The position numbers and the translations under genes were made by a program. Source: Cymbidium sinense (Eukaryota > Streptophyta > Magnoliopsida > Asparagales > Orchidaceae). Taken from it: a stretch of DNA of 64,000 nucleotides. Position 1 is the stretch's first letter. The number at the start of each line of letters is the position of its first letter. Under the pieces are notes generated by a model. That model ran no database searches. It saw nothing but the letters and a program-made list of their open reading frames with translations, and was not told the origin of the DNA. The stretch is from NCBI GenBank assembly GCA_021442155.1, contig CM038222.1:24228148-24292147 (forward strand), written 5' to 3'. This document shows, in pieces, positions 48,776-59,200 of the stretch.

Positions 48776-50580
48776 TTAACTTAGAAAAGGAAAGTTTGAT
48801 TCTGAATTAGAAGAGAAAGGATCAGAATTAGTAGAGCTATTATTATTTTTTAGACTTGGAGAGCTTTCAATAGGAACAAAATCAAGAGCATTAGAAATAG
48901 ACAAGATGTAAGTGGAATCTATTTTCTTCATTGATTTCTTTTTAGATGGAGGTACATGATAGAAATCATATAAAATAAGTGGGTTAAGGGTTTTAGTGCC
49001 CTTGTCTGTTGATACAACACTCCTGTTAGAAGAAGAACTGGATGAAGTAGTAGCTGCAATGGTGGAGGGAATGTTAGACTTGATCGGTGGTTTCACTACT
49101 AAACTATCTCAGGAAAGTGTGGACTTTTGCTGCTGTTGAGCTCTCACTTTCCTTAATTTGTCTTTGGCAACTTGCAAATCTTCTTTGATGTTGAAGGTTT
49201 GAGCAGCCTTAGGCACCTACAAAGAGAGTTTCTTGATCTTAGAAAAAATCTTTTTAGAGGTTCGGGATAATGAAATATCCCAACCATCTTTTGTCTTGAC
49301 AGGATCACATGTATCCCCAAGGGGTACCCTAATAGAACTATATGGTTGTTTTAATAAGTAATCCATAGGGAAAATTATGGCACCCGACTTGTGGCTGCAC
49401 TCAAGCCAGTCCTTGAAGGTGATGCAGTCCTCTCAGACATGGCCTAACATGCGGTGGTAGGGGCAAAAGTTAGGATCATCACTCTTGCACAATTTGTCTA
49501 GCCTATTAGCCTCTAGTAGCTAGAAATTATGCTTCTTTAAGAGGTTTTTAAATATTTTATTGATTGCCTCCCTCTTAAATGAATATGGTTTATTTAGTTT
49601 GTCCAGAAGAGTAGGTGGGTAATAACTACCTGGCAGTGGATAAGAGTACCTCTACTGGGTATACTGCTGACGAGGTGGTTGTAATGGCCATTGAGGTAAC
49701 TATGGTGGCCGGTATGACCCCATGGTGGTAGAGGCATTGGATGTGGAGGCTAGTAAGCTCTAAGTCTCTCAAACTGAACTCTAAGTTGTTGCTTCCCCCA
49801 GTCGACTGATGCCACTGCCATTGGCATATTTTCAAAAGCCTTCTATAGTTTAGGCTTGGATGACTGGTCTTGGAAAAGTAACTATTTGTCTTCTCCTTGT
49901 AGACTAGCCACCTTGTTGATTAACTTCTCAAAGGTTTTGATAGTAAATCCTTTGAGCATGAAATCGGCCATGAATATTCTTAGAAGAATCTATGGCATTG
50001 TTGTTGATATGTGATCCACATTTCATACTTAAGTTTCACCACTTGAGATTATAATCATGAGGGCCTCACTAGAGTTTTATTATGCTACAAAGAGATAGCC
50101 CACACTCACCCTATGCTGAGCTCCAACAAATATCTTAATAAAAAGTTTCCCCAACTCAATAAATGTCTTTATTGAACCATTGGGTAGTTCAGCATACCAT
50201 TTGAATGCAATCCCTGAAAGATAGCTAACAAATAAGCGAAAGAGAAGTGCATTACTGCCACTGACATTGCAATAGTTGGCTATAAAGTGTGCTATTTGCT
50301 GTCGAGGGTTCCCACTGCCATCAAAAATCTTGAAAGAAGGTGGCATAAACCTTTTAGGATACTGAACTGTAACAAATTCTTCTGGGTAGGGTCTACCCTT
50401 TGGAATATAAGAAGTACCTCGGGCTTGAGCCAATGCTTCTCTCACTTGTTGTTCCACCATTTGTTTGAAGTCTCTCTCATGGATGGAGGTGTTATCTATG
50501 ACATTTCTATGCAAGCTACTACTGTCTTGATCTACAAGAGAGGTAGTCTTGGGGTATTCTAGGACATGTAGGAGTTAAAG
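48776..50580 (-). pseudogene. Gypsy Gag and Gag-protease linker
   Basis: 50514-50080 (144 codons) is the Gag core: YPKRFMPPSFKIFDGSGNPR, QQIAHFIANYCN, FRLFVSYLSGIAFKWYAELP, typical of the plant retrotransposon gag domain that forms the particle. 50079-49140 is frame-broken; near 49460-49420 is a GHVCEDCITFKDWLECSH-like segment that may be a degenerate zinc region. 49096-48776 is a Ser/Asn-rich linker (SSSSSSNRSVV, LKNNNSSTNSD). Confidence 0.85.
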
Positions 50581-52351
50581 TCACTCATCCTCCATAGAGC
50601 TAGGATGTAATGCTAGAGCTTGGTTCTAAAGTGCTAGTACTGCCACTAACAAATCCTCAACCTTCATCTCCATCTTATGGATTTGATCATTTTTTTACCT
50701 ATGCTGCTGGAGGAGGTGTTAGGTTGAATGGATGGCATCATCTTCTTCAACCACAACACCTTCCTAGCTCTGATGGTCTTAGTGGAGGGAGCTTCGAGTA
50801 TCTACCATATGGACTTTAATAGGATCCTCTAGAAGATCATCTTTATCGGGGTCAAAATCTACCCTCCCCTCCTCTGAATCTAAATGATCTTTACCAAGAA
50901 GTTATCTCTTCTTAGCAAAGTAGTCCTTTAAGATGTCATGTAGTGAACAATCTCTTACTCTGCTTGGCTGGATCAAAACAAAGACTCACTGATGGCCAAC
51001 TCTGGAGCTATGCTCATCTGAATCTATGCAACAAATGTTTCCTACTGACATAACACCCTCACTGAGTGGATCGATTTCCATGGGAACTATACTTGTGTCC
51101 CCTCCTTCCTCTGCTACTATCACTGTTGGAGGTGCTGACTGCTGTGGTTGTGGTGGTGGCATGACCACGGTGACTTTGGTTTGCCACTCCTTCTTAACAC
51201 TACTGAAGTGGAAGGTTGAATGGGAGAGCTCGACCTCACGTCAGTAGGTCGAGTAGATGGAGTGGAATCCTTAGGCCATAGTCGAATCACTAATGGGGAC
51301 TTAATTTTAGTAGGAACAGTTGAAGGATGGACCTGGACTAGTAATGGTGGATGGGGAACGGAGCGGTGTGATGGGGGTAACACTGACTGACCTTCCACTA
51401 TAACTATCCTCCAATGGCTGGTGGTGCTAGACAGTACTATATTATCTATGTGATCGACTCTCGTAGCCCACCGATCAGGAAAATCAACAAGGGAAGAGGC
51501 CATCGATTGCCTGATGTACCTCCATCTCCCTACTGCTTGGGTTGCAACTTTGGCCTCGGTGGCCCTCTCTTAATTGATCTAGGAATTGATGTACCTGGGG
51601 ATCACAATCCTTATATTGAATGATGCACTAGACTCTGAGCATCCATAGGCTCTTCCAACCTAGTGAAGAACTATTCTGAGACCAGCATAGAGTTTCCTCC
51701 TCTACATAGTTGGTACCATAGTAAGCTTGTGATGGAGGAGATGCAGCAATCCTATTAGCATCCTCCTCACCATCTGAACCAAAGAGGAGGGTGGATTCTA
51801 CTACCAACCAAGAAATGGGACACCACTCGAGGAGAACCCTCCTCAGTAATATATGATGTGACATCTACCTCCCTGACCACTCTCTCTTGGTGCCACTTGA
51901 TCTTCCTTCTTTTGTTGTGTTGTTGGGTGTGGGAGAGCGGTACGCTGTGGGAGCTGGAACCGATGTCAAAGGTAGGGGATAATATCTCAGATGCTAAGGG
52001 GGCCGAGGAGGAGGTACTAGCTCGCACCAGAGCTATAGTAGGAATAACAAAAGTAAATTAAACTGGCATTGACACTATGGTAGGGACCTCTACAGCCTTC
52101 CTCTTTAGAGAGGGAAACTCAGGGTCAGACTCAACATCAAAGTGGTGGAGTGGCTGCCCTGCCACCTTCTGCCCTGCCACCTCCTCCCTATTGATAGTTG
52201 TGAGGGCTACCCCCACATATGTAATTCTAAATCCCTTGAATCCATGACCAAAGTAAATTAGGCGGGTGGCCTCAATCATGGTGAGATTAGCCAGATCTAA
52301 GGCCAAGTCTACACTAGAGGGGAAAGAGAAAATAAACTTGCTAGGAGCCAT
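50581..52351 (-). pseudogene. Pre-gag leader ORFs of the minus-strand gypsy
   Basis: 52351-52058 begins MAPSKFIFSFPSSVDLALDL and is the first ATG after the putative primer-binding site; 52027-51767 (Ser-rich, HTQQHNKRRKIKWHQ), 51503-51120 and 51168-50986 (Pro/Gln-rich, then acidic) follow in other frames. I recognise no domain. Such N-terminal extensions before gag occur in Tat/Ogre-type elements. The reading is broken by at least three stops or shifts. Confidence 0.6.
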
Positions 52352-52388
52352 GGCAATTGTACTGACTAGAGACTAAGCTTAACTAACT

Positions 52389-52399
52389 GCTCTGATATC
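52389..52399 (-). other. Possible tRNA primer-binding site (initiator-Met-like)
   Basis: On the minus strand GATATCAGAGC, followed by AGTTAG, lies about 40 bp upstream of the first ATG of the leader ORF. It resembles the TGGTATCAGAGC complement of plant initiator tRNA-Met, with one mismatch in the first positions shown. The sequence before it ends ...TTTTCACA, a plausible LTR 3' end. Confidence 0.5.
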
Positions 52400-52560
52400 T
52401 CTACATGTGAAAATATAACTAAATTACACTTTGACCTTAATATTTCCCTTTAATCAAAAATTTTTGATTTGAATTCAGAATTTGAACCCACACTCAACAA
52501 ATTTAAGTATGCTAAGTGGGGTTCATTAATTTGGAAAGATTTAGAATTTGGAAGAGATAC
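52400..52560 (-). repeat. Probable remnant of the gypsy 5' LTR
   Basis: About 160 bp between the putative primer-binding site and the next TTTAGGG block, unlike the surrounding array. Its minus strand ends in CACA beside the primer-binding site. Most of the LTR would have been lost to the array. It shows no similarity I can see to the LTR-type blocks elsewhere in the window. Confidence 0.4.
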
Positions 52561-53381
52561 TTTAGGGCTTAGGGTTTAAGGTTTAGTGTTTAGGGTTTAG
52601 GGTTTGGGTTTAAGGTTTAGGGCTTAGGGTTTAGGGTTTTAGGGCTTAGGGTTATTTTGGGGTTTACTATACAGGGTTTAGGGTTTAAGGTTTACGATTT
52701 ATGATTTAGGGCCTTGTAGGGCTCAGTGGTATTAGGGCCCAGGGCCCAGGGAGCCCAGGGCCCAGGAGTTTGTTTGGGCCCAGGGCCTGGGGCTCAGGCC
52801 CAGAGCCCAGGTTTTAGGGCCTAGTATCTCAGTTTTAAGTGGCCCAGGGCCTGTGGCCCAGTTTAGGAGCCCAGGGCCCAGTTTAGGTCAGCCAGGCCCA
52901 GGGCCTGTGAGCCTTTAGGCCCAGGATCCAGGGCCCATAGTTTGTGGGCTCAGGGTCCAACGCTCAGGCCCAGTATTTATCTTAGCTCTTATAATTTATC
53001 TTATTTTAGGTTAATAAACATTTTCTTTTAGCTCAGCCAGGATTACATTTAGGTTTATCTTCTAATTTATGTTTTTATTTTATTTTTTCTTTTTATTTTA
53101 TTTTAGTTTAGGTTTATTTATTTATTTTTTTTTAGGTTTTATTTAATTTATTTTAGCTTTTTATTTTAGGATTTGTGGGTTAGGGGTTTAGGTTTGGGTT
53201 TAGGGTTTAGGGTTTAGGGTTTAGGGCTTTTGGTTTGGGATGTAGGGTTTAGGGTTTAGGGATTAGTGTATTGGTTTTATGGTTTATGGTTTAGGGTTTA
53301 AGGTTTTAGGGTTTATTATTTAGGGTTTAGTGTTTAGGATTTTTAGGATTTAGGTTTTAGGTTTAGGGTTCATGTTTTTGG
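52561..53381 (+). repeat. Telomere-like blocks with CCCAGGG variant patch
   Basis: 52561-52708 is TTTAGGG-rich. 52709-52973 is a GC-rich patch of GGGCCCAGGGCCCAGG and GGCCTGGG words. 52974-53165 is a short T-rich block, and 53166-53381 is TTTAGGG-rich, running into GRP copy 3. Confidence 0.9.
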
Positions 53382-53865
53382 TTTTCTTTAATAGAGAACT
53401 AATTCAGATTCAACATTTCTTCATTTTGATTTCATCCAAGTAACTAATTAATTTTCTAAGATACAAGTGACAGCATAGATAGAAAATGAGCACGCATAGA
53501 GCAAATCAAAAACCATAAATAACTAGAATTATCTCTACTCTAAAGACATAGTTCCATACGAAGCATATCGGATTGGTCATTCTTTAGTTTCTCCAGTTCC
53601 AATCAGAATCACCCTAGCCTCACGAGTAGTAGGATCCACCATCATATCCCTAATCTCTCCCTTAACCAAAACCACAGTTACAACCCCTATCACTCCTCCC
53701 ACCTTAATAATCACCACTGCTCCAACCACCACCTGCATAACCACTAGCACCTCCAGATCCCCAACCACCACTACAATAACCGCCTACTCCTCCTTTGCCT
53801 CCACCGTTAGATCTAAAATGAACCTTGTTGATGGTGATGTTCTTACCATCAAGGTTCTGTCCATT
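53382..53865 (-). pseudogene. Glycine-rich RNA-binding protein 3' fragment, copy 3
   Basis: Minus strand: NGQNLDGKNITIN, the best-kept RRM end of the four, then SNGGGKGGVGGY, GWGSGGASGYAGGG and a degenerate SDWNWRN with stop at 53584-53586. Several stops in the Gly-rich tail. About 195 bp of 3'UTR follows, with a T-rich run (53382-53389, one C) at its end. Downstream flank (53876-53960) matches the flank of copy 4, including TTTAGTTACTTTAGG. Confidence 0.85.
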
Positions 53866-55432
53866 CTTTGAGTTTAGGTTTAGATTTAGGTTTATTAGGA
53901 TTGAAAGTTTAGCTTTATTGTTTAATTTATTTAGTTACTTTAGGCTTAGGTTTTGGGTTTAGGGTTTAGGGTTTAGGGTTTATGATTTAGCATTTTAGGG
54001 TTTATGCTTTTAGGGTTTAGGATTTAAGGTTTTTTAAAGTTTAGGGTTGTAGGTTTAGGGTTCACATTTTTTTAAAAAATTAATTAAATAAGTAGGTTTT
54101 GGTTTATTTAGTTTATTTTTTCTTTATTTTAGCTTATTTTATTTTTATTTTTATTTATGTTAATTTTTTTATTTTTATTTAGTTTAGTTTATTTATTTTT
54201 GGTTTACTTATTTTAGTCTAGGTTTTTTATTTTAGTTTAGTTTTTAGGTTTAGATTTAAGTTTATTTTTTAGTTGAGTTTTATTTTTTTTTTATTTTTTA
54301 GGTTTAAGTTTTATTTTTATTTTTAGGTTTAAGTTTATGTTTTTTATTTTAATTTTTTATGTTTTGGTTTTGTGTTTTTATTTTAGGTTTATTTTTAGGC
54401 TTTATTTTTTAGCTTAGGTTTAGGTGTATTTTTAGTTTATTTTATTTTATCTAGTTTCGGTTTATGTTTTATTTATTTTAGTTTATATTAGGTTTTGGTT
54501 TATTTTATTTTGGTTATTTTATTATTATTTTAGGCTTACATTTTTTAAAGTTTAGTCTTTAGGTTTGATTTTTTTATTTATTTTTAGGTTTTGTTTTAAG
54601 GTTTATTTTTTAGGTTTAGATTTTTAATTTGTTTTTATTTTTGTTTGATTTATTTTATTTTTATTTTATGTTTAGTTTTTATTTTATTTTGGTCTTTTAT
54701 TCTTAGGTTTAATTTAGTTTAGGTTAAGGATTTTATTTATTTTATTTTAATTTATTTTTCTTAGTTTATTTATTTTATTTTTAATTTTAGGATTAGGGTT
54801 TAGTTTAGGTTTTTATTTTATTTAGGTTTAGGTTTATTTATTTATTTTATTTAGTTTAAGTTTGGGTTTTTTAGGTTTTAGGTTTGCTCAGTTTCTCATA
54901 ATTTAACCAGTTTGGGGTTTTGTTTGTGAGGATGGCCTGGGTGTGATTAAGGGTAGGCCTTATTAGCCCAGGGCTCAGAGTGGCCCAGGGCCCAGGGCCT
55001 GGGCTCAGGGCCCAGGGTGGATAGCCTGGGGCTTTAGGGCCTGATCTTAGGCCTAGAATCAGGTTAATATTTAGAGGTTTAGTTTTGTGTGGTGGGAGGG
55101 TTTTGGGTTTGGAAGTTGGGTCTGTTTAGGTTTAGAGGGTATTTAGGGTAAGAGTGTTTAGTGTTTATGATTTAGGTTTAGTTTTATTTAAATTAACTAA
55201 AATGGTAGGTTTAGGTTTATTTATTTTATTTAGTTTATTTTATTTATTTTAGTTTATTATTATTTTTTATTTTGGTTTTTTCATTTTTATTTAGTTTTGT
55301 TTATTTATTTTAGGTTAATTTATTTTAGTTTAGGTCTTTTATTTTATTTTATTTTTTAGGTTCAGGGTTAGGTTTATGTTTCTTTTTTAGTTTTGTTTTA
55401 TTTTTATTTTATTTTTATGTTTAGGTTTTATC
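53866..55432 (+). repeat. Two higher-order units: TTTAGGG blocks, T-rich blocks and a second CCCAGGG patch
   Basis: 53866-54066 TTTAGGG-type; 54067-54890 T-rich block starting with a T-run and AAAAAATTAATTAAATAAGTAGG-like marker; 54891-55180 mixed TTTAGG sequence with a CCCAGGG patch at about 54932-55065; 55181-55432 the start of another T-rich block with AAATTAACTAAAATGG marker. The RTE element interrupts this last block. Confidence 0.88.
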
Positions 55433-56278
55433 TTTGTGCTTTAGTTATGGATGTTCTTACTAGGCATTTACAGGAAGATGTACCTTGGTGTATGCTTTTT
55501 CTAATGACATTCTTCTTGTTGATAAGACTAGAGAGGGAGTCCAAGAGAAACTTGAATTATGGAGGTCAACTTTAGAGTCTAAAGGTTTTCATTTAAGTAG
55601 ATCTAAAACTAAATATATGGAGTGTAATTTTAGTTGTAGAAGCTAGTGTGACAGACATTAGGTGAACAAGTCATTAATAAGAGTGAGCGATTCAGATATT
55701 TAAGTTCTATTGTTCAAAATGATGGTGAAATAGATGGAGATGTTATTAGTAGAATTCAAGTTGGATGGTTGAAGTGGAGGAATGCATCCGCCTGTGTATG
55801 ATAGAAAAGTTCCACTTAAACTTAAGGTTAAAATTTTATAAGATGGTGGTAAGACCTACAATGACTTATGGTGCAATGTTGGCCAATAAAAGAGAAGCAT
55901 AAGACTGTTAAGTGTTAGATGAGGATGCTCTGTGGATGAGTGGTTTTGCTCTTAGAGATAAAATGCAAAATGAGTATGTTCGGAAAAATTTGGAGGGTAG
56001 ATAAGATTAGAGAGAGTTACCTTAGATGGTTTGTCCACATAAAGCATCAACCGTCTGATGACCTAGTTAGGAGAGTAGATGCATTAGATTTGCCTTATGT
56101 TAAGCAAGGTAGAGGTAGACCTAAAAAGACTTGGTTAAGATGTATAAAAAATGACCAAAGAATACTTGAATTAAATGAGAATGTGACACATAATAGGACA
56201 CAATGGAAATAAAGGATTCATGTAGCCAACCCCACTTAGTGGGATAAAGGCTTATTGTTATTGTTTGTTGTTGTTGTT
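55433..56278 (+). mobile_element. RTE-clade LINE, 5'-truncated, with TTG-repeat tail
   Basis: Plus strand. Encodes the end of [20 protein letters not shown], then the catalytic region ([10 protein letters not shown]; plant RTE copies normally have ADD, so one Asp is lost), [18 protein letters not shown], a frame-broken DGEIDGDV segment, KVPLKLK, and the open C-terminal part 55940-56212 (LRWFVHIKHQPSDDLVRR, GRGRPKKTWLR). It ends with CCAACCCCACTTAGTGGGAT and a TTG-rich tail, the usual end of plant RTEs. 14-bp direct repeats (GTTTAGGTTTTATC, 55419-55432 and 56279-56292) flank it. The whole 5' part (endonuclease, RT start) is absent. Confidence 0.92.
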
Positions 56279-59200
56279 GTTTAGGTTTTATCATTTATTT
56301 TTAAGTTTAGGTTTAGGTTTTTATTTTATTTTCCTAGGTTTAGTTTTTAGGTTTCTATTTTAGGGTTACTTTTAGGTTTTTTTAACCTTAGGTTTAGGTT
56401 TATTTTTTGTTTATTTTAATTTATTTAGTTTAGGGTTTGAATTTAGTTTATTTTAGGTTTAGGTTTATGTTTTATTTATTTTATTTTAGTTTAGTTTATT
56501 TTAGTTTAGGTTTAGTTTTTATTTTATTTAGTTTTTTTTTATTTTTAAGTTTTGTTTAGGTTTTTATTTTTTTTATTTTACTTTATTATTTATTTTTTAT
56601 TTTATTTTTTTTAGTTTTAGGTTTAGGTTTAGGTTTTAGTTTAGTTTTTTTATCTTAATTTTTTTTTTATTTTATTTGGTTTAGGTTTTATTTATTTATT
56701 TTTTTTTAGGTTTATTTAGTTTAGGTTTGGTTTTGGGTTTAGGTGGTTTAGGTTTAGGGTTTAGGGTTTAGGGTTAGGGTTTAGGGTTTAGAGTGGGGTT
56801 AGGTTTAGTTTAGGGTTTAGGGTTTAGGGTTTAGGTTTAGTTAGAGGTTAATGGTCCAGGTTTTTTCTTTAATTTTAATTTTATTAAAAAAAGTAAACTC
56901 ATAAGTTTAGGTTTATTTAGTTTATTTAGTTTATTTTATTTGTTTTAGTTTATTTTATTTATATTTTTATTTAATTTACTTATTTTAAGTTTATTTATTT
57001 TAGTTTCTTTATTTTAGTTTATTTTAGTTTACTTGTAGTTTAGATTTATTTTTTAGTTTTTATTTTATTTTAATTTTAGGTTTATTTTTTATTTTTAATT
57101 TTAAGTTTAGGTTATTATTTTATTTTTTTAGGTTTTGGTTTTAGTTTTTGATTTTAGGTTTATTTTAAGGTTTTACTTTTACTTTAGGTTTAGGTTTTTT
57201 TTAGTTTATTTTATTTTATTGAGTTTAGGTTTATGTTTAGGTTTAGGTTTAGGTTTTATTTACTTTAGTTTAGTTTATTTAATATATATTTTTTGGTTTA
57301 TGTTTTTTTTTAATTTAGTGTTTAGGTTTTATTTTTTATTTATTTTTAGGTTTATTTTTCAGGTTTACATTTTTATTTAATATTTATTTTATTTAATTTT
57401 AGGATTATTTTATTTTTATTTTAGGTTTACTTTTTAATTTATTTAGATTTTTATTTTTTTTAGTTTAGTTTGGGTTTTTATTTATTTTATTTTAGTTTAA
57501 TTTTTAATTTTTATTTATTTTATTTTTATTTTTAGGTTTAGGTTTAGATTTAGATTTTTGTTTATGTTATTAATTTATTTTATTATTTTATTTTATTTAA
57601 GTTTAGGTTTAGGTTTTTTATTTATTTTATTTTTAGGCTTTATTTAGTTTAAGTTTAGGGTTTTAGGTTCTTAGGGTTTAGGGTTTAGGGTTAGTGGTTT
57701 AGGGTTTTAGGTTTAGGGTTGTAGGTTTAGGGATTATGATTTTTTTTAAATTAAGTAAACAAGTAGGTTTTTCTTTACTGAGTTTATTTAGTTTATTTTT
57801 TCTTTATTTTAATTTATTTAATTTTTTTTATTTAGGTTTATATTTTAATTTTTATTTATTTTAGTTTATTTATTTTAGGTTTATTTATTTTAGTTTAGGT
57901 TTTTAATTTCAGTTTATTTTTTAAGTTTAGGTTTATTTTTTAGTTGAGTTTTATTTTTATTTTACTTTTTAGGTTTAGCTTTTTTTGTTAGGTTAAGGTT
58001 TGCATTTTTATTTTATTTTTTTAAGTTTAGGTTTTAGGTAATTATTTTATGTTTTTATTTTAGGTTTATATTTAGGTTTTTTTTTATAGTTTAGGTTTAA
58101 GTTTATTTTTAGTTTATTTTATTTTATTTTTCTTTGGTTTAGGTTTAATTTATTTTAGTTTAGTTTATTTTATTTTTTTTTATTTTATTTTATTATTTTA
58201 TTTTATTTTAGGTTTACATTTTTTTTTTTTATTTTATTTAGTTTTAGGTTTATTTTTTTTATTTATTTTATTTTATTTTTTTTAGTTTTAGTTTTATTTA
58301 TTTTAATTTTATTTTTAGAGTTTAATTTGGGATTAGTTTATTTAGTTTAGTTTTTATTATTTATTAGTTTATTTTTAGTTATTTTATTTTAGAGTTTAGG
58401 TTAGAGTTTTTAGGAGTTTATTTATTTTATAGTTTATTTATGTTTAGGGATTAGTGGAGTTTTAGTGATAGTTTGGAGTTTGGTAAGTTTGGGAGTTTAA
58501 GTTTTATTTTAGTTAGTTAGGTTTAGAGTATGGTTTAGGTTGGTTTTTTAGTTTAGATTTTAAGATAGGGAGTTTTGGGTTTTAGTAGATCAGGTTTTTA
58601 GGGTTTAGGTAGTTTAGGGTTTAGGTTTGTGGATTAGGTTTAGCTTTAGGGTTAAGGTTGTTAGGTTTAAGGGTTTAGGGTTTAGGTTTTTTAGGGTAGT
58701 TTTAGCATTTAGTGTTTAAGATTTTGGGTTTAGGTTTTAAAGTTTAGGGTTTAGTGTTTAGGTTTTTTTTTTCTATAAATTAAGTAAAATGGTAGGTTTA
58801 GGTTTATTTAGTTTATTTAGTTTATTTTTTATTTATTTTAATTTATTTTATTTTTTATTTTGATTTAGGTTTATTTTTTTATTTAGTTTAGTTTTTTTTA
58901 TTTTAGGATAATTTATTTTAACTTAGGTTTTTTATTTTAGTTTATTTTTTAGGTTTAGGTTTAGGTTTATCTTTATTTTTTAATTTAGTTTTATTTTTAT
59001 TTTATTTTAAAGTTTAGATTTTATCTTTTATTTTTAAGTTTAGTTTTAGGTTTTTATTTCATTTTCCTAGGTTTAGGTTTTAGGTTTTTTACTTTAGGTT
59101 TAGGTTTATTTTTAGTTTATTTTAGGGTTTTGGTTTTGTTTATTTTAGGTTTAGGTTTATATTTTATTTATTTTAGTTTAGTATATTTTACTCTAGGTTT

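Larger units (their letters stand above)
44667..52405 (-). mobile_element. Ty3/gypsy (Tat-type) internal region, minus strand, 3'-truncated
   Basis: Same family as the plus-strand copies, but with its 5' half. From the 5' end: a possible primer-binding site near 52389-52399, leader ORFs, gag (50514-50080), linker, protease (48465-48069), lysine-rich linker, RT (46573-46180), first RNase H, second RNase H-like domain, and the region before the integrase finger. It ends at 44667 before the integrase zinc finger. All parts carry stops or frameshifts. Confidence 0.9.

Noticed and set aside
50287..52061. Several plus-strand open frames over the gag and leader region
   Set aside because: Antisense shadows of the minus-strand gypsy Gag and leader ORFs.
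57135..57380. 81-codon Phe/Leu/Tyr-rich plus frame in the array
   Set aside because: A by-product of T-rich simple sequence with few stop triplets in one frame.
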